In this document: one piece after another, positions 1 through 5,244 of the stretch | How positions within the stretch are numbered: position 1 is the stretch's first letter | Layout of the letters: every line of letters starts with the position of its first letter | Virus record (IMG/VR): IMGVR_UViG_3300030090_002467 | Location: 1 to 25,939 of that record | DNA: 25,939 nt | Strand: one strand, 5' to 3' | Source: a virus | The notes under the pieces: model-generated | What the model was told of the DNA's origin: nothing | Database searches by the model: none | What the model saw: the letters and a program-made list of their open reading frames with translations, nothing else | Position numbers and translations under genes: made by a program

Positions 1-331
1 CATACGTGTTTATACCTTCAGGTGGATGTCTTAGTATTTCAGCACATTTCTCTATTGACATGTGTGTCTTACCATAACGCCTAGTATATTCATCTCCAAG
101 TGCCATCATGTGTCGGTATAACCACATATAATTGGGTATACCTTGCCTAACCCACACAGTTGAAGGATGGTTGTAGTGTGCTTTTTTGTATGGTACGTTG
201 TCGCCATTACCGTAATGATGGTGTGCTGTGCATAGCATCTGTGCCGACTCAAGTATCATCTTTACTACATGCTTGTCGTACATGTAACTAGCCGCTACGC
301 TTGGATCTTCGTGTAAATAAAATATATTCAT
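1..331 (-). CDS. Conserved phage protein of unknown function, C-terminal part cut off by the window edge
   Basis: An open frame begins at ATG 331 and is still open at position 2, giving 110 residues. The N-terminus MNIFYLHEDP and the segment DKHVVKMILESAQMLCTAHH, followed by a HPSTVWVRQGIPNYMWLYRH stretch, match a family I know from many phage genomes, in which a DKHVVKM core and a later NHP..VW motif are conserved. Its biochemical role is not established to my knowledge. The histidine- and cysteine-rich core could bind metal, which is inference. It is the last visible gene of the - strand arm and starts 5 nt after the stop of the gene at 337-555. Confidence 0.8.
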   Translation of the reverse strand, partial: MNIFYLHEDPSVAASYMYDKHVVKMILESAQMLCTAHHHYGNGDNVPYKKAHYNHPSTVWVRQGIPNYMWLYRHMMALGDEYTRRYGKTHMSIEKCAEILRHPPEGINTY

Positions 332-336
332 GTTAA

Positions 337-555
337 TTAGTATGGATCTTCAAAATCTTCTTTTGCTAACTCTTGCATAGAATCTCGGAATTTATCGTTA
401 GACAATAGAAAGGACAGATTGTGTTTTTCTTTTTTGTCTGTATAATAAATCCAATCTATATCTAAACTGCGACCTTCTGGGTAATCAACTACATAGTACA
501 CTAGGGTAGCTTCAAGCCCAAAGTCTAGTTCAAAATCTACTTCTCGTTTACTCAT
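337..555 (-). CDS. Small acidic hypothetical protein (72 aa)
   Basis: Not recognised. The 72-residue product is rich in Asp and Glu and has a tyrosine-rich centre (VYYVVDYPEG, WIYYTDKKEK). There are no cysteines and no membrane segment. Its ATG lies within the last codons of the upstream gene (8-bp overlap), and an A-rich leader replaces a Shine-Dalgarno site, as usual in Bacteroidota. Tight packing in a uniform - strand array supports a real early phage gene. An acidic DNA-mimic or inhibitor role is possible for such proteins but is only a guess. Confidence 0.7.
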   Translation of the reverse strand: MSKREVDFELDFGLEATLVYYVVDYPEGRSLDIDWIYYTDKKEKHNLSFLLSNDKFRDSMQELAKEDFEDPY

Positions 556-715
556 CTTTATTTTTCTGTATTTTAATTAATTCTTCTTTATACTTTTGCG
601 CTATAAGTTCCCAAGCCATAGCCTTTTTAAGTAACTCTGTCTTAGTGTGTGCTTTAAGCACCCTTTTTCTATCTTCTTTTGATATAAGATTTAGTGGGTT
701 GAATTCTTCTTCCAT
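548..715 (-). CDS. Small charged helical hypothetical protein (55 aa)
   Basis: Translated by hand from ATG 715 to TAA at 548-550. The 55-residue product starts MEEEFNPLNLISKEDRKRVL and ends in a lysine-rich amphipathic helix with the pattern LIAQKYKEELIKIQKNK. It overlaps the downstream gene by 8 bp, and its ATG lies 2 nt after the stop of the Fis-like gene, so the three are probably cotranscribed and translationally coupled. No family was recognised. Confidence 0.65.
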   Translation of the reverse strand: MEEEFNPLNLISKEDRKRVLKAHTKTELLKKAMAWELIAQKYKEELIKIQKNKDE

Positions 716-717
716 TG

Positions 718-876
718 TTATGTGTTTTTTGAACTTGTTACTTCAAGTCTGTGTCGTTTTATATTTCTCCATAAGGTTTCTGTCCTAATCCCCAACGCTT
801 TCGCAGCGTCAGACACATAGTCGTAATGATCTAAAGCCTTTTGCATCTTGGCTATACGCATCTCTTTAATTGTCAT
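718..876 (-). CDS. Fis-type helix-turn-helix DNA-binding protein (52 aa)
   Basis: Translated by hand from ATG 876 to TAA 718-720. Residues 10-41 (KMQKALDHYDYVSDAAKALG, then IRTETLWRNIK) follow the Fis/NtrC C-terminal HTH pattern: a helix, the turn before A-A-x-x-L-G-I, and a recognition helix ending in TLWRNIK. The whole protein is little more than this domain, with a basic tail after it. It probably binds DNA as a dimer and may regulate the early arm or the control region at 5150-6076, but no target can be read from the sequence. Confidence 0.75.
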   Translation of the reverse strand: MTIKEMRIAKMQKALDHYDYVSDAAKALGIRTETLWRNIKRHRLEVTSSKNT

Positions 877-1024
877 TAGTTTTAAGTTTAATGAAAGTTA
901 ATTGATTGGCAGTCCACCCTTCTTTTATACACTCCTTGAGATATGTTTTTTTACAACTTGTATATCCAAGAATGTACTCGCTCATACCTAAAACTTTCCA
1001 ATATGTTTTGTTACTCATGTTCAT
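866..1024 (-). CDS. Small hypothetical protein with a CKK/KEC motif (about 52 aa)
   Basis: Open frame ending at TAA 866-868. The longest version begins at ATG 1051, but the ATG at 1024 makes an ATGA overlap with the stop of the upstream gene (TGA 1021-1023), so I prefer 1024; ATG 1018 is also possible. The product, MNMSNKTYWKVLGMSEYILG onward, contains two cysteines and a YWKVLGMSEY segment. It overlaps the Fis-like gene by 11 bp. No family was recognised. Confidence 0.6.
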   Translation of the reverse strand: MNMSNKTYWKVLGMSEYILGYTSCKKTYLKECIKEGWTANQLTFIKLKTNDN

Positions 1025-1158
1025 TGTATTTTGTTTTTTATTTCCCTCCATGTGTCAGGGTATTCGTCTATTAGTATGCGTTTGAGTGCTTGTAGTTCAC
1101 TCCAGTTATCTCTAATAACCTTAGCTTGATTCTGTATTGTTCTATCCTTGTCCGTCAT
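1021..1158 (-). CDS. Small hypothetical protein (45 aa)
   Basis: Translated by hand from ATG 1158 to TGA 1021-1023. The product MTDKDRTIQNQAKVIRDNWS and onward is a charged, probably all-helical peptide of 45 residues ending WREIKNKIQ. The start overlaps the upstream stop (TAATG) and the stop overlaps the next start (ATGA), which argues for a real, translationally coupled gene. Function unknown. Confidence 0.6.
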   Translation of the reverse strand: MTDKDRTIQNQAKVIRDNWSELQALKRILIDEYPDTWREIKNKIQ

Positions 1159-1373
1159 TATTCCCATGTCATTTTATATAATATTCCGTTTGCTCTTGCT
1201 ATATCTAATGCTTCCTCTTCTGTAAAGTATTTTCTATCGGGATTCTCGTCATGCATTTCTTCTGATATGTCATCCCAACAAGACCACATTAAAATATGTC
1301 CCCTTATGTCTTCAACGTACACCCAGTAGTCATCGCCCTCGTTGAATGGGTATTTTTTATCCTTGTTTGTCAT
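1158..1373 (-). CDS. Small hypothetical protein (71 aa)
   Basis: A 71-residue product with a tryptophan-rich centre (DDYWVYVEDIRGHILMWSCW) followed by a helix YFTEEEALDIARANGI and the C-terminus LYKMTWE. The pattern of two strands then a helix with EEALDIAR resembles many small phage proteins that act on one substrate or partner, but no family is assigned. It overlaps the paralogue gene upstream by 17 bp in another frame. Confidence 0.7.
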   Translation of the reverse strand: MTNKDKKYPFNEGDDYWVYVEDIRGHILMWSCWDDISEEMHDENPDRKYFTEEEALDIARANGILYKMTWE

Positions 1374-1629
1374 TGTACTCTTTAATAAATTCTACTACTT
1401 CTTCGTACGCTCTTTCGATGTCGTTATCCATTACTCTGTTTTGTAACTCGTCGTAATCTATTTCAATTCCTTCATCTACTTGGTGTCTAATTATCACCTC
1501 TCTTACTACGGGCATTAGTAAATCCCAAGACTTAGAATAGTCATTGTATTTGTCGTATGCTTTCCCATGTCCAATTACATACTTAGGTATATCCCCCATA
1601 AATTCTGCTATTAGTTTGTTACTGTTCAT
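1357..1629 (-). CDS. NKLIAEFM/SWDxLMPVV family protein, short paralogue (90 aa)
   Basis: The longest frame starts at 1656. The internal ATG at 1629 is preferred because it aligns exactly with the neighbouring paralogue (MNSNKLIAEFM against MKDNKLIAEFM). Shared blocks are NKLIAEFM, SWD(L/W)LMPVV and EEVVEFIKEYN. Proteins with this arrangement are very common in phages and mobile elements of Bacteroidota. The function is unknown to me. The C-terminal zinc-binding part of the paralogue is missing here. It overlaps the upstream paralogue by 11 bp with this start. Confidence 0.75.
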   Translation of the reverse strand: MNSNKLIAEFMGDIPKYVIGHGKAYDKYNDYSKSWDLLMPVVREVIIRHQVDEGIEIDYDELQNRVMDNDIERAYEEVVEFIKEYNDKQG

Positions 1630-2017
1630 AATATTCTGTGCAATTTGTACATTCATCTACATCTGCGTCCTCATTAAACACCACCTCGTTCACGTGGTCG
1701 CCACAAGATCCGCATATGTATTTGTTATACTCGTTAATAAATTCTACTACATCATCGTAAACTGATTCGATATCGCCCGTTAGTAAAGCATGTTTCATGT
1801 TGTCTAATTCACAAGGCTCATCGCATAGGCTACTAACCTTCTGTACTACGGGCATTAACCAATCCCATGAGTATTTGTATTGCAACCCATCGGCTGTAAA
1901 TGGTGTGCCTTTTTTGGGGTGCTGATAACCCTCGTACACTATTCCATTTTCTGTTCCGATAGAGCAAGGAACTAGTGGTAGCTTCATAAATTCTGCTATT
2001 AGTTTATTGTCTTTCAT
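1619..2017 (-). CDS. NKLIAEFM/SWDWLMPVV family protein fused to a C-terminal zinc ribbon (132 aa)
   Basis: Residues 1-98 are the family core, with NKLIAEFM at 4-11, SWDWLMPVV at 50-58 and DDVVEFINEYN at 88-98. Residues 99-132 add a four-cysteine module, C102-x2-C105 and C123-x2-C126, which should bind zinc. The gene directly downstream (1357-1629) is a paralogue without this module, so the pair looks like a tandem duplication with domain gain or loss. The role is unknown; the zinc ribbon suggests nucleic-acid or protein binding. Confidence 0.78.
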   Translation of the reverse strand: MKDNKLIAEFMKLPLVPCSIGTENGIVYEGYQHPKKGTPFTADGLQYKYSWDWLMPVVQKVSSLCDEPCELDNMKHALLTGDIESVYDDVVEFINEYNKYICGSCGDHVNEVVFNEDADVDECTNCTEYYEQ

Positions 2018-2018
2018 T

Positions 2019-2258
2019 TTATTTTTCTTTTTCTTTCACGAATCTATGTCCTGCACACACCTCATCAATGAAGGTGAATATCTCTTGTGTAATCCAATTA
2101 GATTGCATTGTCTTATCTAGTATCTCTTGCGCATCTTCATCACTACACTCGTAGTTCTGCTTAATGTCATCTACGTGCCACAGATTATTAGTGTAAAATC
2201 CTCTCGATGCTAACTCATCACGAAGGTCGTTTGAGTTTATGTCTTTTAACTTATTCAT
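2019..2258 (-). CDS. Conserved small phage protein (79 aa), LRDELASRGFxTxNLWxxxDI family
   Basis: The N-terminal pattern LRDELASRGFYTNNLWHVDD followed by QNYECSDEDAQEILDKTM is one I recognise from many phage and plasmid genomes, where it is a short acidic protein of unknown role. Its ATG is preceded by the leader ACATACAAA, which is one copy of a 19-bp direct repeat; the other copy lies inside the 3' end of the upstream gene. It ends one base before the start of the zinc-ribbon gene. Confidence 0.75.
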   Translation of the reverse strand: MNKLKDINSNDLRDELASRGFYTNNLWHVDDIKQNYECSDEDAQEILDKTMQSNWITQEIFTFIDEVCAGHRFVKEKEK

Positions 2259-2275
2259 TTTGTATGTGATTTAAT
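2257..2275. repeat. 19-bp direct repeat, copy 1 (start-codon side)
   Basis: The + strand sequence ATTTTGTATGTGATTTAAT is identical to positions 2353-2371. On the - strand this copy is the leader and first bases of the start codon of the gene ending at 2019. The copies are 96 bp apart and bracket the possible structured RNA at 2280-2347. Confidence 0.9.
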
Positions 2276-2279
2276 AATA

Positions 2280-2347
2280 ATGAGGGTAGGTAACACGCCA
2301 TATAGCCACCTATTACTCGATTGGTTTCGCCTAATCAAAACCCTCAT
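2280..2347 (-). ncRNA. Possible structured RNA element between two small genes
   Basis: The outer arms ATGAGGGT (2280-2287) and ACCCTCAT (2340-2347) are perfectly complementary over 8 bp. Inside, on the - strand, are a hairpin GATTaGG-CGAAA-CCAATC with one bulged base, and a second stem TAGGT/ACCTA. Together they would form a three-way junction of 68 nt, about tRNA size, but without tRNA consensus bases. There is no ORF in it. It could be a processing, attenuation or protein-binding element of the early transcript. Pairing was judged by eye only. Confidence 0.4.
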
Positions 2348-2350
2348 ATA

Positions 2351-2533
2351 TTATTTTGTATGTGATTTAATTGCATCAATAAGACTTTCTCTTGCATGTG
2401 TCGGATCGGATAGCACTGCATGTACTAGCCACCTAAACTCTGTTATCATGGCTTCATCATCATATCCGTCTGTATCATTTCCCCACACCTCGTTGATGTA
2501 TTGTTCTGCTTGTTGTTGTATTTTGTAACTCAT
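2351..2533 (-). CDS. Small hypothetical protein (60 aa)
   Basis: A 60-residue acidic product, MSYKIQQQAEQYINEVWGND onward, with an FRWLVHAVLSDP helix and C-terminus DAIKSHTK. The last codons (AIKSHTK and stop) are encoded by the second copy of the 19-bp repeat. It overlaps the upstream gene by ATGA. No family was recognised. Confidence 0.65.
   Translation of the reverse strand: MSYKIQQQAEQYINEVWGNDTDGYDDEAMITEFRWLVHAVLSDPTHARESLIDAIKSHTK
2353..2371. repeat. 19-bp direct repeat, copy 2 (inside a gene 3' end)
   Basis: Identical to 2257-2275. On the - strand this copy encodes the last residues of the 60-aa gene starting at 2533. The copy pair suggests that the 96-bp unit between them arose by duplication or insertion. 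Confidence 0.9.
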
Positions 2534-2688
2534 TTTGTTGTGGTTTTTTCAAGGTGTCTAATTAAACTATTAAGTGCATAACAAATCCCTACGTATTCTG
2601 ATTTCGTATGGCTGTCGTTTACCCACTCGTCATCGCTTTTGATGTCTTTAGCTATGTTCTTTATTCGTTCTAGTGTAAATGTCTCCAT
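2530..2688 (-). CDS. Small hypothetical protein (52 aa)
   Basis: Translated by hand from ATG 2688 (leader AAAACAAAAACAAA) to TGA 2530-2532, which overlaps the next ATG as ATGA. The product METFTLERIKNIAKDIKSDD onward is helical and charged, with a central VGICYALNSLIRHLEK segment. No family was recognised. Confidence 0.65.
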   Translation of the reverse strand: METFTLERIKNIAKDIKSDDEWVNDSHTKSEYVGICYALNSLIRHLEKTTTK

Positions 2689-2714
2689 TTTGTTTTTGTT
2701 TTATTTATTAATGG

Positions 2715-2734
2715 CGTTATCGGAAAGGATAACG
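2715..2734 (-). terminator. Perfect 7-bp hairpin across a stop codon
   Basis: CGTTATC (2715-2721), loop GGAAAG, GATAACG (2728-2734). On the - strand it spans the stop codon of the gene at 2717-2908 and is followed by an AT-rich stretch (CCATTAATAAATAAAAC) without a solid T-run. It may be a weak terminator or a transcript-end stabiliser. Confidence 0.35.
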
Positions 2735-2908
2735 ATTACTTGCCCACTCTTCTATAAATTCTTCGAGGTCGTATGCAAAATTCTCCATGTCTGTGAGCAA
2801 GAAGTCATTCGTTTTATCTTCATACACAAGGAAGTATTCAAGTTTCTTGTAAGCACCTGATTCATTTAGTGCGTTGCTTATTTGCTCTATTCGTTCTTGT
2901 TTTGTCAT
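2717..2908 (-). CDS. Small acidic hypothetical protein (63 aa)
   Basis: The product MTKQERIEQISNALNESGAY onward has a helical N-terminus and the acidic segment TDMENFAYDLEEFIEEWASN. It overlaps the upstream gene by 47 bp in another frame. The stop codon is buried in a perfect 7-bp hairpin. No family was recognised. Confidence 0.65.
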   Translation of the reverse strand: MTKQERIEQISNALNESGAYKKLEYFLVYEDKTNDFLLTDMENFAYDLEEFIEEWASNRYPFR

Positions 2909-3032
2909 CTTTATCTGGTTTGATGCTCACTACGTGAACATTAGTAATTAGTTCTGCTAGTTCGTGCATGCTGAATGATGCGAACCCTGATTGTGTTTTT
3001 GGTTTACGTTTACTCATTGGTTTGTCCTTCAT
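2862..3032 (-). CDS. Small basic hypothetical protein (56 aa)
   Basis: The longest frame begins at 3080 but would overlap the upstream gene by 47 bp. The ATG at 3032 sits one base after the upstream stop (TAA 3034-3036) and is preferred. The product MKDKPMSKRKPKTQSGFASF onward has basic ends (SKRKPK and RTNRANKQRTK) around a short HELAELITNVHVVSI core, which suggests nucleic-acid binding. This is inference from charge only. Confidence 0.6.
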   Translation of the reverse strand: MKDKPMSKRKPKTQSGFASFSMHELAELITNVHVVSIKPDKDDKTRTNRANKQRTK

Positions 3033-3033
3033 T

Positions 3034-3186
3034 TTAATTAGTTTTATTTGTTTCTGCCCAGTGAAACGCTTTAGCTTCACCGATGGTTGTACAATGTGGA
3101 GTATTAAAATTTGAGCCGTCTTTGAAGTGCAACTTATTAAGTTCTGGAGCGTATTTATGTCGCTCTAATCCAATTATCTTTTTCAT
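3034..3186 (-). CDS. Small hypothetical protein (50 aa)
   Basis: Translated by hand from ATG 3186 to TAA 3034-3036. The product MKKIIGLERHKYAPELNKLH onward ends with EAKAFHWAETNKTN. The start overlaps the upstream stop as ATGA, which supports translational coupling. Histidines and one cysteine (residues 31-32, HC) are present but no metal motif is clear. Function unknown. Confidence 0.6.
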   Translation of the reverse strand: MKKIIGLERHKYAPELNKLHFKDGSNFNTPHCTTIGEAKAFHWAETNKTN

Positions 3187-3371
3187 ATCATGCAAATGTT
3201 TCCGTCCGTGTCTATGTAACCTGCATCGATCAGGGCTGATGCAGTTCGCCCGTAGCTACCTTGTAGCGTCCATGCTTTACCACTGCTGATTAGTTCAGCG
3301 AATAGTTCTAGCAATCCTTCGTCGTTTATATCCCCACATTCGTAGGCAATCATTCTGTCTATTAAATTCAT
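3183..3371 (-). CDS. Conserved small phage protein (62 aa), AWxLQGxYGRTAxALIDAGY family
   Basis: The segments IDRMIAYECGDINDEGLLEL and AWTLQGSYGRTASALIDAGY match a small protein family common in tailed phages of many hosts; I believe it corresponds to a DUF (possibly DUF7417) but cannot confirm the accession. Residues 1-30 and 45-55 are probably helices around a conserved YGRTA turn. It overlaps its neighbours on both sides as ATGA, so it sits inside a coupled early operon. Function is unknown in the family. Confidence 0.8.
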   Translation of the reverse strand: MNLIDRMIAYECGDINDEGLLELFAELISSGKAWTLQGSYGRTASALIDAGYIDTDGNICMI

Positions 3372-3592
3372 AGTTCCTTTGCGTTTACGGTTAACATTTC
3401 AACGTCCATTTGCTCAAGTTCTGCCTCACCCATGACATCCCATATCTCATCGTACAGATATTCATGTTCTTCCAAGTCATATAGGTCGTAATTTGTTATT
3501 CTTTCAACATCTCTTGCTGTTAAGTTATCGGCTGTTTCTACCTCGATTGTTGTGGTGTATGTACGCACCACTTCTATTTCAAATGTTTTCAT
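3368..3592 (-). CDS. Small acidic hypothetical protein (74 aa)
   Basis: The product starts with a beta-strand pair MKTFEIEVVRTYTTTIEVET and continues as an acidic helix-rich region (LYDLEEHEYLYDEIWDVMGE). The strand-then-acidic layout is typical of small phage proteins that read FEVEV.RTYT; I recognise the pattern but not a function. It overlaps the downstream gene by ATGA. Confidence 0.72.
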   Translation of the reverse strand: MKTFEIEVVRTYTTTIEVETADNLTARDVERITNYDLYDLEEHEYLYDEIWDVMGEAELEQMDVEMLTVNAKEL

Positions 3593-3603
3593 GATCGATG
3601 TAT

Positions 3604-3798
3604 TTATATTGATTCTACAATTTGCATCGCTTTATCCATAGCATAGGCACGTTGTTGTGTCATAGTGCCTGACGTTTGTGGTGTAGGTAGCATGCAAAGA
3701 GTTGGGTAAGGTTTGGTGTCCAACCTATAAATCTCTTCGTGTTTTTGGATAGCGTTAGCTATCTGCCTTTGGTGGTATAGTTTTTCTTGTAGTGTCAT
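3604..3798 (-). CDS. Small hypothetical protein (64 aa)
   Basis: The product MTLQEKLYHQRQIANAIQKH onward is helical at both ends, with a proline-rich central stretch (TKPYPTLCMLPTPQTSGTMT). The start overlaps the upstream stop (ATGA). No family was recognised. Confidence 0.65.
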   Translation of the reverse strand: MTLQEKLYHQRQIANAIQKHEEIYRLDTKPYPTLCMLPTPQTSGTMTQQRAYAMDKAMQIVESI

Positions 3799-4013
3799 GC
3801 GTATATTATTTCTGTGTTATTAACTCTTTCTATTGCTTTGGCTAGATTCTCTAGTGCCTCCACTCTCTCACGCAGTATATCCTCATCGTCTATACCGCAG
3901 ACGTAGTATCCTTCGATATCCCATAGGCAGGCATCGTGGTCGTATGCATCTCCTTCTGATGTTAGCATTTCGAGTTCGTCTTTTATTTTCCTATATCTTT
4001 TTAGTAAGTTCAT
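3795..4013 (-). CDS. Small hypothetical protein (72 aa)
   Basis: The longest frame starts at 4097 inside the upstream gene. The internal ATG at 4013 lies 13 nt after that gene's stop and is preferred. The product MNLLKRYRKIKDELEMLTSE onward has a helical pair around a central YYVCGIDDEDILRERVEALE, which could form a coiled coil. Function unknown. Confidence 0.65.
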   Translation of the reverse strand: MNLLKRYRKIKDELEMLTSEGDAYDHDACLWDIEGYYVCGIDDEDILRERVEALENLAKAIERVNNTEIIYA

Positions 4014-4026
4014 GATGTATGTTTTA

Positions 4027-4206
4027 TTAGTTTGTTTTTCTACCCCATAACATATCACGTGGCATTTCATCGAATACCACCATGCTGTCTTTTTCATTGG
4101 GTGCGTTTTGTACTAGCGTCTGTGCTTGCTCTCTTGTTAGATTTGTGAATAGGATATCTTTCTCAAAGCTATCTCTATACACTCGGTAAACTGCGTAATC
4201 TTTCAT
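4027..4206 (-). CDS. Small hypothetical protein (59 aa)
   Basis: Translated by hand from ATG 4206 to TAA 4027-4029. The layout is a strand pair (MKDYAVYRVYRDSFEKDILF), a helix (TREQAQTLVQNAP), a strand (DSMVVFDEMP) and a short basic tail. This beta-beta-alpha-beta plan recurs in tiny phage early proteins. No family was recognised. The gene begins 2 nt after the preceding stop. Confidence 0.65.
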   Translation of the reverse strand: MKDYAVYRVYRDSFEKDILFTNLTREQAQTLVQNAPNEKDSMVVFDEMPRDMLWGRKTN

Positions 4207-4208
4207 AG

Positions 4209-4397
4209 TTATCGATCTTTTATAATTATATTAATCCCTAATTGTCTAGATGCATAGTTGATATGCTTTTGTGTTGTCACACTCCACCAACCTAACTGAT
4301 GCATTTCATCCCCTCTTACTTCCGCTACTCTTGTGTTGTAGCTGTAAACGAACGGGTGTTCAAATTTTAAGTTCTTTGTGTATTTATTGAATTTCAT
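4209..4397 (-). CDS. Small hypothetical protein (62 aa)
   Basis: The product MKFNKYTKNLKFEHPFVYSY onward is basic, with a central RVAEVRGDEMHQLGWWSVTT and a C-terminus LGINIIIKDR. The aromatic, strand-rich look suggests a small beta fold. No family was recognised. The 42-bp gap to the next gene upstream holds nothing obvious. Confidence 0.65.
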   Translation of the reverse strand: MKFNKYTKNLKFEHPFVYSYNTRVAEVRGDEMHQLGWWSVTTQKHINYASRQLGINIIIKDR

Positions 4398-4439
4398 ATC
4401 TCAAAAGTTAGTTGTGCTTGTAAGTAAAACGTATTCTCA

Positions 4440-4568
4440 TCATTCAAAGTCTATAAGGTTGAACTCTGCCCCCATATCTAGCATTGCTTGTTGCATAGCA
4501 AGGTCGAAAGCTAGTGATGATGATGATAGTGATTCGTTTGGCTCGTGTGATGTTTTGAAGTTATTCAT
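4440..4568 (-). CDS. Very small hypothetical protein (42 aa) with a serine run
   Basis: Translated by hand from ATG 4568 to TGA 4440-4442. The product begins MNNFKTSHEPNESLSSSSLA and ends AMLDMGAEFNLIDFE. The serine run comes from a TCA repeat. The size and strand fit the operon, but a random frame cannot be excluded. Confidence 0.5.
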   Translation of the reverse strand: MNNFKTSHEPNESLSSSSLAFDLAMQQAMLDMGAEFNLIDFE

Positions 4569-4601
4569 GATTGAAATTGTTTATATGTATTAAAATTTAT
4601 G

Positions 4602-4619
4602 GCACGGCTTTACCCGTGC
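4602..4619 (-). terminator. Hairpin in the gap between two early genes, terminator-like
   Basis: GCACGG (4602-4607) and CCGTGC (4614-4619) form a perfect 6-bp GC-rich stem with a 6-nt loop. On the - strand it is followed by CATAAATTTTAATAC, so it resembles a weak Rho-independent terminator or attenuator between the genes at 4690-4911 and 4440-4568. The rest of the 121-bp gap (4569-4689) holds no convincing ORF. Confidence 0.45.
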
Positions 4620-4689
4620 GCCGTTGTTGTTCTGTGTGTTCTTTGCCACATATCCCACGTGTTTCAATGGGCTCGTACGTTGTGAGGTG

Positions 4690-4911
4690 TTACGCTCTCT
4701 TGCGTCTCATCTCGTTGAATGCTTTGCGGGCGTCTTTACGCTCGATGCGGTCTGATATCGCTACAACCTTTCGGTCAGTCGATGCCGTTGCTCGGTTAGA
4801 CTTTTGCGCTCTTGTGTTGCTGTAAGTCTTATTAGAGCGTTGGTGTCTATATCTTCCATCTTGCTCTGCCCGTTTGGGGTTGTGCTTGTTTATGCTTGTT
4901 AGGTATTTCAT
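4690..4911 (-). CDS. Small highly basic hypothetical protein (73 aa)
   Basis: The product MKYLTSINKHNPKRAEQDGR onward is strongly basic and hydrophilic (Arg, Lys, Asn, Ser), with a C-terminal helix DRIERKDARKAFNEMRRKRA. It has no cysteines and no hydrophobic core, so it is probably disordered apart from the last helix and may bind DNA or RNA. It is the second gene of the - strand arm. The base composition is a little richer in GC than its neighbours. Confidence 0.65.
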   Translation of the reverse strand: MKYLTSINKHNPKRAEQDGRYRHQRSNKTYSNTRAQKSNRATASTDRKVVAISDRIERKDARKAFNEMRRKRA

Positions 4912-4932
4912 TTGCTTTGTTTATTGTCTAAG

Positions 4933-4962
4933 ACGCTTCACAGCGTTTCGGGTATTCAACCC
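4933..4962 (-). promoter_or_regulatory. Two consecutive small hairpins between the first two early genes
   Basis: On the - strand GGGT-TGAAT-ACCC (4962-4950) is followed by ACGCT-GTGA-AGCGT (4946-4933). The second has a GNRA-type tetraloop (GTGA). They fill the 58-bp gap between the genes ending at 4970 and starting at 4911 and could act in RNA processing or attenuation. No T-run follows. Confidence 0.3.
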
Positions 4963-4969
4963 TCGTCAG

Positions 4970-5149
4970 TTAGACTATTTTTGCTTCAAGATTCTCAATC
5001 TTTGCTTCAGCTTCCCTCAAGTACTTCTCGTAATCGTCTCTTTCTCTTTCAAGTTGCTCTATGAGTTCGTCTCTTCTTTTAATCATATTGAGGCTTGCTT
5101 TAATTGATTCTTTAAGTGCCTCGATTAGCTGTTTATCTAAGTTTTTCAT
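4970..5149 (-). CDS. Small coiled-coil protein (59 aa), first gene of the - strand arm
   Basis: Translated by hand from ATG 5149 (leader AAACGAAACAAG) to TAA 4970-4972. The sequence MKNLDKQLIEALKESIKASL followed by an EQLERERDDYEKYLREAEAK stretch and IENLEAKIV shows heptad spacing of Leu and Ile over nearly its full length, so a dimeric coiled coil is likely. It is the gene nearest the control region and so is probably transcribed first. Function unknown. Confidence 0.7.
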   Translation of the reverse strand: MKNLDKQLIEALKESIKASLNMIKRRDELIEQLERERDDYEKYLREAEAKIENLEAKIV

Positions 5150-5244
5150 CTTGTTTCGTTTATTTCGTTTATATGATTTTTTGTGTTTTTGTTTGTTTGT
5201 TGGTGCTAAGATGTGGGCATCACTTCGACAATAGCAAATAAAAA

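Noticed and set aside
2280-2347. Possible tRNA gene
   Set aside because: The size and outer stem fit, but the D- and T-loop consensus bases (a GGTTCGA-like T arm) and a proper anticodon stem are absent on both strands.
4571-4825. Open frame of 84 codons on the + strand in the early arm
   Set aside because: It runs opposite to the basic - strand gene at 4690-4911, is rich in Cys, Leu and Arg as expected of an antisense shadow, and has no leader or coupling to neighbours.
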